Below, piece after piece: positions 52,002-62,884 of a stretch of 64,000 bases of DNA; the first letter of the stretch is position 1; each line of letters opens with the position of its first letter. The notes beneath the pieces were generated by a model, which saw only the letters and a list, made by a program, of their open reading frames with translations, made no database searches and was not told the origin of the DNA. Both the position numbers and the translations under genes were made by a program. The stretch is from Providencia alcalifaciens. Lineage in GTDB: Bacteria > Pseudomonadota > Gammaproteobacteria > Enterobacterales > Enterobacteriaceae. The stretch covers positions 744,001 to 808,000 of the forward strand of contig NZ_OU659204.1 in assembly GCF_915403165.1 (NCBI RefSeq), in the 5' to 3' direction.

Positions 52002-52047
52002 GTCATAATGGGTAGGCTGGGTTCCAGTCTATCCTAGTACTTATGTC
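52002..52047 (+). other. Imperfect long hairpin between nusB and thiL
   Basis: GGTAGGCTGG-GTT-CCAGTCTATCC forms the core stem, flanked by the further complementary tracts AAGTCAT and AGTACTT (about 52002-52045). It may be a processing or stability element in the nusB-thiL transcript. There is no T-run. Confidence 0.45.
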
Positions 52048-52098
52048 TGGCTTTTCAGTTTATGACAAGTGAGACATAGCGAAAATGGAAAATCTACC

Positions 52099-53070
52099 AT
52101 GTCATATGGCGAATTTGACCTCATCGCACGCTTTTTTAATCGCCAGCCTGTAAACCGACGTGATGTTAATATCGGTATTGGCGATGATTGTGCGCTAATG
52201 ACTATCCCTGAAAAACAGCAACTTGCTGTGAGTACCGACACCCTAGTTTCTGGTATTCATTTTCTACCCGATATCTCTCCCGCTGACCTTGCCTATAAAT
52301 CCCTAGCTTCAAATTTAAGTGATCTTGCTGCGATGGGGGCAGATCCTGCTTGGGTTTCTCTCGCCATTACTTTGCCAAGTGTAAATAGTGAATGGTTGCA
52401 ATCTTTTAGCGATATGTTGTTTGAACAACTGAATTACTACGGAATGCAGCTGATTGGGGGAGATACGACACGCGGGCCAATGAGTTTAACGTACACCGTT
52501 CATGGTCTTGTACCTACTGGCAAGGCATTATCTCGCTCTGGTGCACGTAATGGCGATTGGATTTACGTGACTGGCACTTTGGGAGATAGTGCAGCGGGGC
52601 TTGCGATACTGCAAAATAGATTACATCCTGAAAGCCCAGAGCATAAACAGTGGCTGATTGAGCGTCATTTACGACCACAACCGCGTATTTTGCAGGGGCA
52701 GGCTTTACGCAATCTGGCTTCATCAGCGATTGATATCTCAGATGGGTTAGTTTCCGATCTTAATCATATATTAAAAGCGAGCGGTTGCGGAGCGCGGATC
52801 AATCTCGATGCTTTACCACAATCTGATGCATTGAAGCAAAATTGTTCAATTGAGCAAGCACGGATTTGGTCGCTAAGTGGCGGTGAAGATTATGAGCTAT
52901 GCTTTACGGTACCGGAAATGAATCGGGGAGCCTTAGAAGTTGCGCTTGCTCATACGGGGTCAGGTTTTACCTGTATTGGTCAAATCAAACCTCAATCCGA
53001 AGGGATCAGTTATTTTTGTGATAACCAAGCTGTTGAGGTTGACCTCAAGGGCTTCGATCATTTTGTTTAG
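52099..53070 (+). CDS. thiL: Thiamine-monophosphate kinase
   Basis: 323-residue ATP-dependent kinase that makes thiamine diphosphate in the final step of thiamine synthesis. Motifs include [36 protein letters not shown] and [12 protein letters not shown]. The frame is open from GTG 52069, but ATG 52099 gives [13 protein letters not shown], aligning with E. coli ThiL, with GGAAAA 6 bases upstream. pgpA starts 10 bases after the stop. Confidence 0.96.
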   Translation: MSYGEFDLIARFFNRQPVNRRDVNIGIGDDCALMTIPEKQQLAVSTDTLVSGIHFLPDISPADLAYKSLASNLSDLAAMGADPAWVSLAITLPSVNSEWLQSFSDMLFEQLNYYGMQLIGGDTTRGPMSLTYTVHGLVPTGKALSRSGARNGDWIYVTGTLGDSAAGLAILQNRLHPESPEHKQWLIERHLRPQPRILQGQALRNLASSAIDISDGLVSDLNHILKASGCGARINLDALPQSDALKQNCSIEQARIWSLSGGEDYELCFTVPEMNRGALEVALAHTGSGFTCIGQIKPQSEGISYFCDNQAVEVDLKGFDHFV

Positions 53071-53080
53071 GAAGATATCC

Positions 53081-53590
53081 ATGGCGACCGCTCAAGAAAA
53101 AGCAGCAGCAAAAAAACGATTGAATATGCGTAATCCGTGGCACCTTCTAGCGACGGGTTTCGGAAGTGGTTTATCGCCAATTGTTCCTGGCACAATGGGT
53201 TCATTAGCCGCCATTCCATTTTGGTTGCTAATGGACAAACTCCCTGTTTGGAGCCTCTGGGTTATTATTGTCGTTGGATTCTGGTTTGGATGTTGGATAT
53301 GCCAGCGAACTTCCGATGATATGAGGATCCATGATCATGGCAGTATTGTTTGGGATGAGTTTATTGGCATGTGGATTACGTTAATGGCCATCCCTGTGGT
53401 GAGTATCCAGTGGGTCCTCACTGGCTTTTTGATTTTCCGTGTTTACGATATGTGGAAACCTTGGCCAATCCGTATTTTTGATCGCCGAGTCAGTGGTGGG
53501 TTTGGCATTATGATTGATGATATTATTGCGGCAATCTTTGCTTATTTCACTATCTGGCTGCTGGTTCATTACCATGTGATGCCATTCTAA
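53081..53590 (+). CDS. pgpA: Phosphatidylglycerophosphatase A
   Basis: 169-residue inner-membrane enzyme that dephosphorylates phosphatidylglycerophosphate to phosphatidylglycerol. Signatures are NPWHLLATGFGSGLSPIVPGTMGSL and IVWDEFIGMW, with four hydrophobic segments. ATG 53081 is chosen (TAGGAAG upstream; family N-terminus) over the longer frame that overlaps thiL. It ends the nrdR-pgpA gene row before a palindromic terminator shared with dxs. Confidence 0.95.
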   Translation: MATAQEKAAAKKRLNMRNPWHLLATGFGSGLSPIVPGTMGSLAAIPFWLLMDKLPVWSLWVIIVVGFWFGCWICQRTSDDMRIHDHGSIVWDEFIGMWITLMAIPVVSIQWVLTGFLIFRVYDMWKPWPIRIFDRRVSGGFGIMIDDIIAAIFAYFTIWLLVHYHVMPF

Positions 53591-53610
53591 TGTGATGAAT
53601 TTATATGTAA

Positions 53611-53636
53611 AAAAAGACCGCTTAAGCGGTCTTTTT
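53611..53636. terminator. Bidirectional terminator between pgpA and dxs
   Basis: A perfect 26-base palindrome: AAAAAGACCGC (53611-53621) through its complement to 53636. A-run on the left and T-run on the right serve both convergent operons. Confidence 0.92.
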
Positions 53637-53654
53637 CATATCTTAAATAGTGAG

Positions 53655-55520
53655 TTATTTTTGCTGGTAATTAGTGATTGATTTCACAATGCCAGCCGCA
53701 TCCAAACCAAGGTCAGTTAATAACTCATCTTGGGTACCTTGAGGAATAAAGAAATCCGGTAGGCCCAAGTTCAGAACAGGGAGAATTTTCTTCTCGCTCA
53801 TCAGGAATTCATTCACACCACTGCCTGCACCACCCATAATCGCATTTTCTTCTAACGTCACGATCAGGTCATGGGTATTAGCCATTTCTAAGATCAGCGC
53901 TTTATCTAATGGTTTCACAAAACGCATATCCACGACAGTGGCATTGATTTGTTCTGCGGCTTCTAAAGCGTTGCTCAGTAATGTACCAAAGCTGAGGATC
54001 GCTACTTTTTCACCTTGGCGGCGGACAATCCCTTTACCAATTTCAAGAGGTGCTAGTGGCATTAACTCAGCCCCTGTACCTGCGCCACGAGGGTAGCGAA
54101 CCGCAGTAGGACCTTCTTGATAATGGTAGCCAGTGTGCAGCATTTGTCGGCATTCATTTTCATCACTTGGAGTCATGATCACCATCGTTGGGATGCAACG
54201 CAAGAATGAAATATCAAATGATCCTTGGTGGGTTTGACCATCTGCACCGACGATACCCGCACGGTCAATAGCAAACATCACTGGGAGTTTCTGGATAGCG
54301 ACATCGTGGATCACTTGGTCGTAACCACGTTGTAAGAAAGTAGAGTAAATTGCCACGATTGGGTTATAACCCCCAATGGCAAGCCCTGCTGCGAAGGTGA
54401 CAGCATGTTGCTCGGCAATCGCGACATCAAAATATTGGTCAGGGTACTCTTTCGAAAAACGAACCATACCAGAGCCTTCACGCATCGCCGGGGTGACGGC
54501 CATCAGTTTATCGTCGCCTTTAGCCTCTTCACATAACCAATCTCCAAAAATTTTCGAGAACGTCGGTCTGGTATCTTTGCTTTTTGGTAACGTAAAAGTA
54601 GCGGGGTCAAACTTAGGTACGGCGTGCCAGCTAATTGGGTCTTTCTCTGCTGGCTCATAGCCGCGACCTTTTTTGGTCATAATGTGCAGGAATTGAGGGC
54701 CTTTTAACTCGCGCATATTTTTTAACGTTTGGATAAGCGCAATCACATCGTGCCCGTCAACAGGACCAATGTAGTTAAAGCCTAGCTCTTCAAACATGGT
54801 GCCAGGCACAACCATACCTTTGATGTGTTCTTCCGTTTTCTTGAGTAACTCTTTGATTGGCGGAATGTTCGAGAAAACTTTCTTTCCACCTTCACGCAGA
54901 GTGGTATACAGCTTGCCGGAAAGTAAATGGGCTAAATGGTTGTTCAGTGCGCCAACGTTTTCTGAAATCGACATTTCATTATCGTTGAGGATCACCAGCA
55001 TATCGGGCGCAGCGTCCCCTGCATGGTTCATGGCTTCGAAAGCCATGCCCGCCGTAATAGCGCCATCACCGATAACACAAACTGTTTTGCGATTTTTATC
55101 TTCTTTTTCTGCGGCGATAGCCATACCTAAACCGGCACTAATGGAGGTTGAGGAATGACCAACACTGAGAATGTCGTACTCGCTTTCGGCACGCCATGGG
55201 AATGGATGTAACCCATTTTTTTGACGAATGGTGTCGATTCTGTCACGGCGTCCAGTCAAAATTTTGTGTGGGTACGCTTGGTGACCGACGTCCCAAACAA
55301 GATTATCAAACGGGGTTTTATAGACATAGTGCAGAGCAACCGTTAATTCAATAGCGCCCAATCCAGATGCAAAGTGACCGCTCGAGCGACTGACGCTATT
55401 TAGTAGAAATTGTCTCAGTTCATCACAAAGCTTTGGCAAGCTTTCTTTTGGCAGAAGGCGCAGTTCATCAGGCGTCTCTGCCAGTGCCAGCGTTGGATAT
55501 TTCGCGGTATCTATACTCAT
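53655..55520 (-). CDS. dxs: 1-deoxy-D-xylulose-5-phosphate synthase
   Basis: 621-residue thiamine-diphosphate enzyme that condenses pyruvate and glyceraldehyde-3-phosphate, the first step of the MEP isoprenoid pathway. The ThDP motif [18 protein letters not shown] lies near residue 150; transketolase-like signatures [13 protein letters not shown] and [15 protein letters not shown] and the C-terminal domain are present. It is downstream of ispA and xseB on the minus strand, with 174 bases between ispA and dxs, more than in E. coli, so dxs may have its own promoter. Confidence 0.98.
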   Translation of the reverse strand: MSIDTAKYPTLALAETPDELRLLPKESLPKLCDELRQFLLNSVSRSSGHFASGLGAIELTVALHYVYKTPFDNLVWDVGHQAYPHKILTGRRDRIDTIRQKNGLHPFPWRAESEYDILSVGHSSTSISAGLGMAIAAEKEDKNRKTVCVIGDGAITAGMAFEAMNHAGDAAPDMLVILNDNEMSISENVGALNNHLAHLLSGKLYTTLREGGKKVFSNIPPIKELLKKTEEHIKGMVVPGTMFEELGFNYIGPVDGHDVIALIQTLKNMRELKGPQFLHIMTKKGRGYEPAEKDPISWHAVPKFDPATFTLPKSKDTRPTFSKIFGDWLCEEAKGDDKLMAVTPAMREGSGMVRFSKEYPDQYFDVAIAEQHAVTFAAGLAIGGYNPIVAIYSTFLQRGYDQVIHDVAIQKLPVMFAIDRAGIVGADGQTHQGSFDISFLRCIPTMVIMTPSDENECRQMLHTGYHYQEGPTAVRYPRGAGTGAELMPLAPLEIGKGIVRRQGEKVAILSFGTLLSNALEAAEQINATVVDMRFVKPLDKALILEMANTHDLIVTLEENAIMGGAGSGVNEFLMSEKKILPVLNLGLPDFFIPQGTQDELLTDLGLDAAGIVKSITNYQQK

Positions 55521-55694
55521 TAGGTGCTCACTACTTAAATTAATTAGGGCGATGCCTGTTAACGTCGAGCGGTTGCTGACCGTGATTTTTTTGCGTTGGT
55601 CATATTTTATAAGTCGTCACAACGGCTCTAAGTTACTCAGGTAATCAATGTTATAATTATCGGTCTTATCTATACCAAAAGGCAAAGCATATTG

Positions 55695-56612
55695 TCAGCT
55701 TTTGCGCTCAATAACAAAATTGGCTAACGCTCTCAACAGCTCCGTATTGTAACCTTGGGATTGCAATGATTCTAAAGCTGCAATCGCATCTTGATAGAGC
55801 TCTTTGGCTTTTTGTTGGGCAGCTTCAAGGCCTAACAGTGATGGATAAGTGCTTTTTTCATGTTGTTCATCAGCACCTTGGCGTTTGCCCGTTACTGCGC
55901 TGTCTCCGATGACGTCTAGAATATCGTCTTGAACTTGAAAGGCAAGCCCAATAGATTCAGCGTATTTATCTAAACTTGCTAATGCTTGGTGACCTTTATT
56001 ACCTGCAGCATAGGCACCGAGACGAATAGCGGCTCGAATTAACGCCCCAGTTTTATGCTGGTGGATACGCTCGAGTGAAATCAGATCAACGCACTTGCCC
56101 TCAGCATCAAGATCTAACGCTTGTCCACCACACATACCTGCTAAACCGCTGGCATAAGCCAGTTCTGCAATCATGGCAATGCGGTCTTTATCAGACACAT
56201 CAGGCATAGGGGCGCTGGAGAGTAATTGAAATGCGAATGTTTGTAAGGCATCTCCGGCGAGTACGGCATTACCTTCACCAAACTTTATGTGGCAAGTTGG
56301 CTGCCCGCGGCGCAGATCGTCGTCGTCCATGGCAGGTAAATCATCATGGATCAGCGAATAAGCGTGAATGCATTCTACAGCGGCAGCTGGCGCATCTAAG
56401 TTATCAAGGCTAACGCCCAGCATTTTACCGACGGCATACGTTAAGAAAGGACGTAAGCGCTTACCCCCGAGTAAAGTGCCGTATTTCATAGCTTGCGCTA
56501 ATGGCAAATCAGCAAAAGGGAGCGAGTCTAATGAGGTCAATAAATATTGATTAACTCTATCGTGAGCTTGGCGTTGCTGGCGCACAAAGGTGTCTGGGTG
56601 TTGTTCGGACAT
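55695..56612 (-). CDS. ispA: (2E,6E)-farnesyl diphosphate synthase
   Basis: 305-residue trans-prenyltransferase that makes farnesyl diphosphate from IPP and DMAPP. The first aspartate-rich motif is in LIHDDLPAMDDDDLRRG (about residue 88-104) and the second in QVQDDILDVIGD. GGKRLRPFL near residue 50 binds pyrophosphate. xseB ends 3 bases before its start. Confidence 0.97.
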   Translation of the reverse strand: MSEQHPDTFVRQQRQAHDRVNQYLLTSLDSLPFADLPLAQAMKYGTLLGGKRLRPFLTYAVGKMLGVSLDNLDAPAAAVECIHAYSLIHDDLPAMDDDDLRRGQPTCHIKFGEGNAVLAGDALQTFAFQLLSSAPMPDVSDKDRIAMIAELAYASGLAGMCGGQALDLDAEGKCVDLISLERIHQHKTGALIRAAIRLGAYAAGNKGHQALASLDKYAESIGLAFQVQDDILDVIGDSAVTGKRQGADEQHEKSTYPSLLGLEAAQQKAKELYQDAIAALESLQSQGYNTELLRALANFVIERKS

Positions 56613-56615
56613 AAT

Positions 56616-56867
56616 TTATTCTGTATCAGGTGAGAAATTGTCGAGGGCTTTATTTTCGTCATCGCTCAGCAAAATTTGTACACGCTGTTCTGCTTGCTGG
56701 AGAACTTTTTGACCTTGCTTAGCAATTTGGACGCCTCGCTCAAATTCGTTTAAGGCATCTTCCAAAGGTAGCTCTCCAGATTCTAGGCGAGCGACAATTT
56801 GCTCAAGCTCTTGAAGGGAGTTTTCAAAACTAACAGAGGGAACTTGCTGAGATTTTTCTTTAGCCAT
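56616..56867 (-). CDS. xseB: Exodeoxyribonuclease VII small subunit
   Basis: 83-residue helical subunit of exonuclease VII, which degrades single-stranded DNA with XseA. The core [20 protein letters not shown] and [19 protein letters not shown] is diagnostic. First gene of xseB-ispA-dxs, divergent from thiI by about 220 bases. Confidence 0.96.
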   Translation of the reverse strand: MAKEKSQQVPSVSFENSLQELEQIVARLESGELPLEDALNEFERGVQIAKQGQKVLQQAEQRVQILLSDDENKALDNFSPDTE

Positions 56868-57090
56868 AGTCGTTAATCACTAATGTTAAATCACTTAAAA
56901 GTGGGAGGAACTTTAATTATTGTGCAGACTAACTTAGTCTCGCAATGGTTACAATTTATTATTGGTGTTTTTAGATTCAGTACGCAAGATAGTGCTATAA
57001 TGCGCCTCTTTATTGACAACTGGTAAAGTGCACGAGAGTCACTTTTTCGCAACGTCCGTTTGCCCCACTAACCAAGAACATGCCACGACT

Positions 57091-58542
57091 ATGAAGTTTA
57101 TTATTAAGTTATTCCCAGAAATTACAATCAAAAGCCAAACCGTTAGACTCCGTTTTATTAAAATTCTAACCAGTAATATCCGCAATGTATTGAAGAGTCT
57201 TGGCGAAGAGATCTCGGTTGTCCGTAATTGGGATAACATTGAAGTGCGTGTTAAAGGGGAATCAAAGCACGACGAAGTTTGTGACATGCTGAGCCGCATT
57301 CCTGGCATTCACCACATTTTAGAAGTGGAAGAGAAGCCTTTCACCAGTTTACACCATATTTTTGAAATGACACTGGAAGCCTATGGGGCATCGGTGGAGA
57401 ACAAAACGTTTTGTGTGCGTGTGAAGCGCCGTGGTAAACACGAATTCTCATCCATTGATGCAGAGCGTTATATCGGCGGCGGCTTGAATCAGCATATCGC
57501 CTCCGCAAAAGTGAAACTGAAAGATCCAGATACCACCGTACATTTGGAAATTGAAGATGACAAGTTGATCCTCGTGAAAGCTCGCATCGAAGGGATCGGC
57601 GGTTTCCCGATTGGTACACAAGAAGATGTGCTGTCGTTAATCTCTGGTGGGTTTGACTCTGGCGTGTCTAGCTACATGTTAATGCGCCGTGGTTGCCGTG
57701 TGCATTACTGCTTCTTTAATCTTGGTGGCGCAGCCCATGAAATTGGTGTGAAGCAAGTTGCTCACTATTTATGGAACCGTTTTGGTCGCTCTCATAAAGT
57801 GCGTTTTATTGCCGTCGACTTTGAACCTGTTGTGGCTGAAATTTTAGAGAAAATCGATGATGGCCAAATGGGCGTCGTATTAAAACGTATGATGGTACGT
57901 GCGGCCTCTAAAGTGGCTGAGCGTTATGGTGTCCAAGCTATCGTGACTGGTGAAGCGCTCGGTCAGGTTTCTAGCCAAACATTAACTAACTTGCGTTTAA
58001 TCGATAATGCTTCTGACACGTTAGTTTTACGTCCGCTGATCTCTCATGATAAAGAGCACATTATCAAGTTGGCTCGTCAAATTGGTACGGAAGATTTCGC
58101 AAAAACTATCCCAGAATATTGCGGTGTAATTTCGAAAAGCCCAACCGTGAAAGCGGTAAAAGCGCGTATTGAAGCGGAAGAAGAGAATTTTGATTTTGGT
58201 ATCTTAGAATCTGTTGTTGAGCAGGCGAAAAACATTGATATTCGCCAGATTGCGCAGGAAAGTCTTGAGAAAGTACCTGAAGTTGAGATGGTCAGCCAAC
58301 TCTCGACAGACGATGAAGTTATCGTCGATATTCGCTCAATTGATGAATTTGAAGACAAGCCATTGAAGGTCGAAGGAATTGAAATTAAACACATTCCATT
58401 CTATAAATTGAGCACGCAATTTGGTGATTTACCCAAAGAGAAAACATACCTGCTGTATTGTGACCGTGGCGTGATGAGCCGTCTGCAAGCCCTATACTTG
58501 AAAGAGCAAGGCTTTGAGAATATTAAGGTTTATCGCCCATAA
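57091..58542 (+). CDS. thiI: tRNA 4-thiouridine synthase / sulfurtransferase ThiI
   Basis: 483-residue enzyme that makes s4U8 in tRNA and supplies sulfur for the thiazole of thiamine. It has an N-terminal ferredoxin-like/THUMP domain (about 1-165), the PP-loop ATPase [12 protein letters not shown] near residue 180-191, and a C-terminal rhodanese domain with the catalytic cysteine in [13 protein letters not shown]. The frame is open from 57013, but ATG 57091 ([15 protein letters not shown]) matches the E. coli start. The Shine-Dalgarno before it is weak. It converges with yajL across a terminator. Confidence 0.96.
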   Translation: MKFIIKLFPEITIKSQTVRLRFIKILTSNIRNVLKSLGEEISVVRNWDNIEVRVKGESKHDEVCDMLSRIPGIHHILEVEEKPFTSLHHIFEMTLEAYGASVENKTFCVRVKRRGKHEFSSIDAERYIGGGLNQHIASAKVKLKDPDTTVHLEIEDDKLILVKARIEGIGGFPIGTQEDVLSLISGGFDSGVSSYMLMRRGCRVHYCFFNLGGAAHEIGVKQVAHYLWNRFGRSHKVRFIAVDFEPVVAEILEKIDDGQMGVVLKRMMVRAASKVAERYGVQAIVTGEALGQVSSQTLTNLRLIDNASDTLVLRPLISHDKEHIIKLARQIGTEDFAKTIPEYCGVISKSPTVKAVKARIEAEEENFDFGILESVVEQAKNIDIRQIAQESLEKVPEVEMVSQLSTDDEVIVDIRSIDEFEDKPLKVEGIEIKHIPFYKLSTQFGDLPKEKTYLLYCDRGVMSRLQALYLKEQGFENIKVYRP

Positions 58543-58564
58543 GTTGTCAGGTGATGTTGAATGA

Positions 58565-58596
58565 AAAAGCGAGCTGATTAGCTCGCTTTTTTGTTT
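58565..58596. terminator. Bidirectional terminator between thiI and yajL
   Basis: AAAAGCGAGC (58565-58574) pairs with GCTCGCTTTT (58581-58590), with a T-run following on the plus strand and A residues before it. Confidence 0.9.
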
Positions 58597-59190
58597 TTAG
58601 TCTTCCAGATAATCATTAATGCCCGGTGGTAAAACTAGCTGTGAGGCGACATTGGCGGCTATTTTTCGTCCCTGCAATAATTCAATCAATTTCAGAGCAA
58701 AGTCAAAGGCTGTTGCAGGGCCTTGGCTAGTCAGTAAATTCACTCGCTCATCAAAGTAGACGCGCTTATCGACCCATTTATGGGCGGGAATTTTGTCCTG
58801 CATGCTTGGAAAACCAGTCATATTTCCGAGTGGGAATAGCTGGTGGTGTTCCAATACTAATGCTGGTGCGGCACAAATTGCAGCCACAATTTTACCGTCT
58901 AGGTGCATGCGTCTGACTTTTTCAACCACTAATGGACTATCACGAAAAGCTTCTGCGCCAGCAAGTCCACCTGGTAAAATGATGGCGTCAAAAGGTTCAT
59001 CTGCAACCTGGATGATTGGCACGTCTGCAATCAGCTTAATACCGCGGGATGCTGTTATTTCTAACGTTCCGTCTTCCGTCACACTGGCTAATGTCACCTG
59101 AATTCCTGCACGAACCAGTAAATCGGCGGTTGTGACAGTTTCGATTTCTTCACTACCATTGGCGATGCATATCAGCACGGAGGTTTTCAT
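58597..59190 (-). CDS. yajL: DJ-1/PfpI-family chaperone/deglycase-like protein YajL
   Basis: 197-residue DJ-1 superfamily protein, in E. coli linked to oxidative-stress protection of proteins. The reactive cysteine is in the nucleophile elbow [14 protein letters not shown] (about residue 106) and the partner glutamate in GSEEIE. The start overlaps the end of panE by 38 bases on the same strand, as in E. coli. Confidence 0.95.
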   Translation of the reverse strand: MKTSVLICIANGSEEIETVTTADLLVRAGIQVTLASVTEDGTLEITASRGIKLIADVPIIQVADEPFDAIILPGGLAGAEAFRDSPLVVEKVRRMHLDGKIVAAICAAPALVLEHHQLFPLGNMTGFPSMQDKIPAHKWVDKRVYFDERVNLLTSQGPATAFDFALKLIELLQGRKIAANVASQLVLPPGINDYLED

Positions 59191-60064
59191 AACGTTGTTC
59201 TCTATTTTTAATTAAGTGGTACAAACGGTCATTCTCAGGAGTGGATAAGCCATGAGCTCGCGCTTTTATGATTAAGAATCCAGTAATATAGTCAATTTCG
59301 GTGCGCCGATGGTGTCGAATATCTTGTAGCATGGATGAATAATTGTCGGAAGTATTATGAATGATGCTATAGATATATTCAGTCAGCTCTGCTTTGTCAG
59401 TGTGAACTCCTTCCATCTCCATGACTTGGCAACATTCATCAATCAGTTCTGTGATCTGCTCAGGGTAGTGGATTAATTCTCCATTAGCACAATTATATTC
59501 AGTCGTGAGGGGGTTAATTACACAGTTAGCAACTAATTTTCGCCAACTCGTATTGAGAATTTGATTATGCCAAGCCACATCGGGTAGCGCTTCATGCAAA
59601 ATATTTGCGATAGGATAATAGGCTTCTGCTTGTGAATTTACCGCACCAATGTGGGTGACTCCGTTGGCGGAATGAAAAACTTGATTATTATCTTGCCATG
59701 CCGCATGAGTTGTGACCCCGCTCAAAAATGGATGGCGCAATGTACCTAATTCTTCCAACGTGCCTAATCCGTTATGCAGTAAGAGAATTGGACTAGTTTC
59801 AGGAATAATGGGCAACAGGGGCAATAAGGCATCTGAAACTTGCCATGCTTTCAAACAGACGATCACTAATTCACTTGTGTGTAGATGCTGATGATTATTG
59901 CAAGGAATTAATTCACGGAAAATTTTATCGTCGGGTCCATTAACATCAACGAATAAGTCGGATTGAGCAACTCGCAACCATCCTTGAACATCGTGTCCTT
60001 GCGAAGTGAGAGAGGCTAGCCAAAGTTTACCAATAGCGCCACAGCCAATCAGGGTTATTTTCAT
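59153..60064 (-). CDS. panE: 2-dehydropantoate 2-reductase
   Basis: 303-residue NADPH-dependent enzyme that reduces ketopantoate to pantoate in coenzyme A synthesis. The Rossmann motif [15 protein letters not shown] is at the N-terminus. The catalytic lysine is in [19 protein letters not shown] (mid-protein). It is the upstream member of the panE-yajL pair, whose frames overlap by 38 bases. Divergent from yajQ. Confidence 0.95.
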   Translation of the reverse strand: MKITLIGCGAIGKLWLASLTSQGHDVQGWLRVAQSDLFVDVNGPDDKIFRELIPCNNHQHLHTSELVIVCLKAWQVSDALLPLLPIIPETSPILLLHNGLGTLEELGTLRHPFLSGVTTHAAWQDNNQVFHSANGVTHIGAVNSQAEAYYPIANILHEALPDVAWHNQILNTSWRKLVANCVINPLTTEYNCANGELIHYPEQITELIDECCQVMEMEGVHTDKAELTEYIYSIIHNTSDNYSSMLQDIRHHRRTEIDYITGFLIIKARAHGLSTPENDRLYHLIKNREQRYENLRADMHRQW

Positions 60065-60237
60065 CAGTTTTCCCTACTATTCTAGCGTCGTTGAGTTTAT
60101 GACTTAACACCATCATAGCGATTTTAAAGCAACATCGAAATGATGCGTTATATTATACCAGTGAGTCAATCTGACAACATGGAGTGTCATGGGCAAATAA
60201 GCTATTATAAGCCGATTGATTATAGGAGAGCCTTAAA

Positions 60238-60729
60238 ATGCCATCATTTGATATTGTATCTGAAGTTGAAATGAGCGAAGTACGAAACGCGGTAGAAAAT
60301 GCTCAGCGCGAACTGACCACCCGTTGGGATTTTAAAAATATCACTGCAAGCTTTGAACTGAATGATAAAAATGAGTCTATTAAAATGACCAGTGAGTCAG
60401 ATTTCCAAGTTTTGCAATTAGTGGATATTTTAAGAGAGAAAATGGCGAAACGGGGAATTGATGGCGCAGTGCTGAATGTCCCCGAAGAGATTGTACATAG
60501 TGGTAAAACGTACAGCGTGGAAGTGACTTTAAAACAAGGCATTGAAGCGAGTATGGCGAAGAAAGTTGTTAAACTGATTAAAGACAGCAAGTTGAAGGTA
60601 CAGGCACAAATTCAAGGTGAACAAGTGCGTGTAACAGGTAAGGCGCGAGATGATTTACAAGCTGTTATGGCATTAGTCCGTGGCGGCAATTTAGGCCAAC
60701 CATTCCAGTTCAATAACTTCCGCGACTAA
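60238..60729 (+). CDS. yajQ: YajQ nucleotide-binding protein
   Basis: 163-residue protein of the YajQ/DUF520 family with two RRM-like folds. [28 protein letters not shown] and [15 protein letters not shown] are conserved. E. coli YajQ binds nucleic acid/nucleotides; a Xanthomonas homologue binds cyclic di-GMP. AGGAGAG lies upstream. It stands alone, convergent with yajR across a terminator. Confidence 0.96.
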   Translation: MPSFDIVSEVEMSEVRNAVENAQRELTTRWDFKNITASFELNDKNESIKMTSESDFQVLQLVDILREKMAKRGIDGAVLNVPEEIVHSGKTYSVEVTLKQGIEASMAKKVVKLIKDSKLKVQAQIQGEQVRVTGKARDDLQAVMALVRGGNLGQPFQFNNFRD

Positions 60730-60754
60730 TTGATAAGTGTGTTTTAGTTATTGA

Positions 60755-60785
60755 AAATAGCCTGCTAATTGCGGGCTATTTGTTA
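60755..60785. terminator. Terminator between yajQ and yajR
   Basis: AATAGCCTGC pairs with GCGGGCTATT (one wobble) around TAATT, flanked by AAA and TTTG. Probably used from both sides. Confidence 0.75.
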
Positions 60786-60805
60786 TTTATAAGATTTACG
60801 TGTGA

Positions 60806-62167
60806 TTAAGCGTGAACAATGGCTTCAAGCTCTGCTCGGTTAACCACTTTTTTATCAATCTTGATATAAATACTCATCTCTTCAGCAACCACAACTACAT
60901 CAAGTACACCGTTCATGGCTTTTAATTGTTCTTGAAGTTTGGTGATATTTTTAAAGCGATGTGGGAGAACCATGCGAATACTACTGACGTAAGGCGGTTG
61001 TTTCATGGTTAAGCTGATAACAAACCAGATAACACAAAGTAGTAATCCGCCGATAAATACGGTGCTGGCCCCTTCAAATTTATACAACCAGCCTCCCAGA
61101 ATTCCGCCTAATGCTACCCCTAGAAATTGGCTGGTGGAGTAGACACCCATAGCCGTTCCTTTGTATCCGGCAGGGGCTTCTTTACTGATCAGGGACGGTA
61201 AAATGGCTTCCATCACGTTAAATGCAATAAAGAACAGTTGGATCCCTAAGAAGATAATCCAAAGCTGTTGACCTGATTGCCATAAAACAATTTCCGCAGC
61301 CGCTAAGAGCAAAATACAGAACAGGAAAACCTGCTTCATTTTGCGTTGTTTTTCCGCGTAAATAATAAAAGGAAGTACGCAAACAAAGGCGGCTAACATG
61401 GTGACTAAATACGCTTTCCAGTGATCTTTTGCCAAGTAACCTGCATCGGTCATGATCAAGGGTAGGGCGACAAAGCTGGACATTAGCAGAGTATGCAGGC
61501 TTAAAATCCCGACATTCAGTTTGAGAAGTTGGGGATTAAGTAAAACGGCTTTTAAATTGCTTTTAACAAAAGCAGATTCACGGTTTACAACATGGTGAGT
61601 GTTATTGGGTACCACAAAGAGGGTAATGAAAATAGCGCCAACGGCTAATAAGGTGATCCCCCAGAATAAACCGCTTAAACCAACGGCATGGGTCACAATA
61701 GGTCCTAAAACTAAGGCAATAGCAAATGTTACGCCAAAGCTAATACCCAAAAATGCCATCGCTTTTGTACGATTTTGTTCGCGAGTCAAATCCGATAATA
61801 AAGCCATAACGGCAGCAGAGATAGCACCAGCGCCCTGTAAAGCTCGACCAATAATAATGCCCCAAATAGAATCGCTTAATGCGGCAATGGAGCTGCCCAC
61901 AATAAAAATCAGTAACCCAAAAATAATCAGTGGTTTACGACCAATGCGATCAGACATTAAACCAAAAGGGATTTGAAAAACAGCTTGGCTAAGCCCATAA
62001 ATACCAATTGCCAAACCAATCAAAAACTCGTTAGCGCCCTGTAAGTGCATTCCATAACTGGTGAGGATTGGGAGCACCATAAACATGCCGAGCATGCGAA
62101 GGGAGAATACGGACCCTAGTCCCCAAGTGGCACGGAGTTCTATAGCTGTCATTTTATTATCGTTCAT
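60806..62167 (-). CDS. yajR: MFS transporter YajR
   Basis: 453-residue major-facilitator transporter with twelve membrane helices and a C-terminal ferredoxin-like YAM domain (about 385-453, MVLPHRFKNITKLQEQL ... AELEAIVHA). The MFS motif A is in LMSDRIGRKPLI. The substrate is unknown; multidrug-like export is usually suggested. ATG 62167 gives MNDNKM, as in E. coli (MNDYKM). The bases directly upstream belong to an ERIC element: on the minus strand GAAGAG of the ERIC end lies 5 bases before ATG and serves as the apparent Shine-Dalgarno. Confidence 0.94.
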   Translation of the reverse strand: MNDNKMTAIELRATWGLGSVFSLRMLGMFMVLPILTSYGMHLQGANEFLIGLAIGIYGLSQAVFQIPFGLMSDRIGRKPLIIFGLLIFIVGSSIAALSDSIWGIIIGRALQGAGAISAAVMALLSDLTREQNRTKAMAFLGISFGVTFAIALVLGPIVTHAVGLSGLFWGITLLAVGAIFITLFVVPNNTHHVVNRESAFVKSNLKAVLLNPQLLKLNVGILSLHTLLMSSFVALPLIMTDAGYLAKDHWKAYLVTMLAAFVCVLPFIIYAEKQRKMKQVFLFCILLLAAAEIVLWQSGQQLWIIFLGIQLFFIAFNVMEAILPSLISKEAPAGYKGTAMGVYSTSQFLGVALGGILGGWLYKFEGASTVFIGGLLLCVIWFVISLTMKQPPYVSSIRMVLPHRFKNITKLQEQLKAMNGVLDVVVVAEEMSIYIKIDKKVVNRAELEAIVHA

Positions 62168-62169
62168 AA

Positions 62170-62701
62170 ATACTCTTCATATTTCGGGTTGTAGCTGTGT
62201 TGGCAGCGCTCACCAACTCAGGTCACATACTAGTGTATGCTCCCAGAGATTAGTATCACTTGCCGCCTTGCTACAACACGAACTATTTTGAGTATTCGAA
62301 TCTTCATATTCCGGGTTGTAGCTGTGTTGGCAGCGCTCACCAACTCAGGTCACATACTAGTGTATGCTCCCAGAGATTAGTATCACTTGCCGCCTTGCTA
62401 CAACACGAACTATTTTGAGTATTCGAATCTTCATATTCCGGGTTGTAGCTGTGTTGGCAGCGCTCACTAACTCAGGTCACATACTTATGTATGCTCCTTG
62501 GGATTAGTTTCACTTGCCGCCAATACTCTTCATATTTCGAGCTGTAGCGGTGTTGGCTACGTTCACTAACCCTAGTCACGTAGTTATCTACGTTCCTAGG
62601 GATTAGCTTCACTTGCCGCCTAGCTACAACTCGAACTATTTTGAGTATTAAATTTCAATGAGCTTAAATTATTCTTCTTATTTCGGGTTGTAGCGGTGCT
62701 G
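62170..62701 (+). repeat. Array of four to five ERIC elements upstream of yajR
   Basis: Unit 1 (62170-62296) and unit 2 (62297-62423) are 127 bp and nearly identical. Unit 3 (62424 to about 62521) stops after CACTTGCCGCC, lacking the last about 28 bases. Unit 4 (62522-62649) is complete and more diverged. A left-end fragment (TTCTTATTTCGGGTTGTAGC and on) lies at about 62668-62701. All show the ERIC core with GTCACATAC and GTATGCTC flanking the centre and TTGCCGCC. Same orientation as the other two arrays in this window. Confidence 0.92.
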
Positions 62702-62822
62702 GTGTTAATTCAATTTAAAATCAATAAGTTAAGTGGTTTTTCTATATGGCAATACTGGCTTATTGATAGCAGGCGGCTATTTAACCATAAAAATCATCAC
62801 AAAAATATTCGCAGACAAAGAA
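62702..62822. other. Remainder of the yajR-cyoE interval
   Basis: AT-rich, with no coding sequence that I can support. An open frame from 62733 only runs antisense into the end of cyoE. A yajR promoter, if not inside the ERIC array, would lie here on the minus strand. Confidence 0.5.
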
Positions 62823-62854
62823 AAACGGCGGGAAGTTTGCACTCCCCGCCGTTT
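62823..62854 (-). terminator. Terminator of the cyo operon
   Basis: AAACGGCGGG (62823-62832) pairs perfectly with CCCGCCGTTT (62845-62854). Read on the minus strand, the stem ends in a run of T. Confidence 0.92.
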
Positions 62855-62884
62855 GAACGCATTTATTGTCAATAATGCAATAAA

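Noticed and set aside
61599..61976. 125-codon plus-strand frame
   Set aside because: Antisense to yajR membrane helices, with no ribosome binding site or family resemblance.
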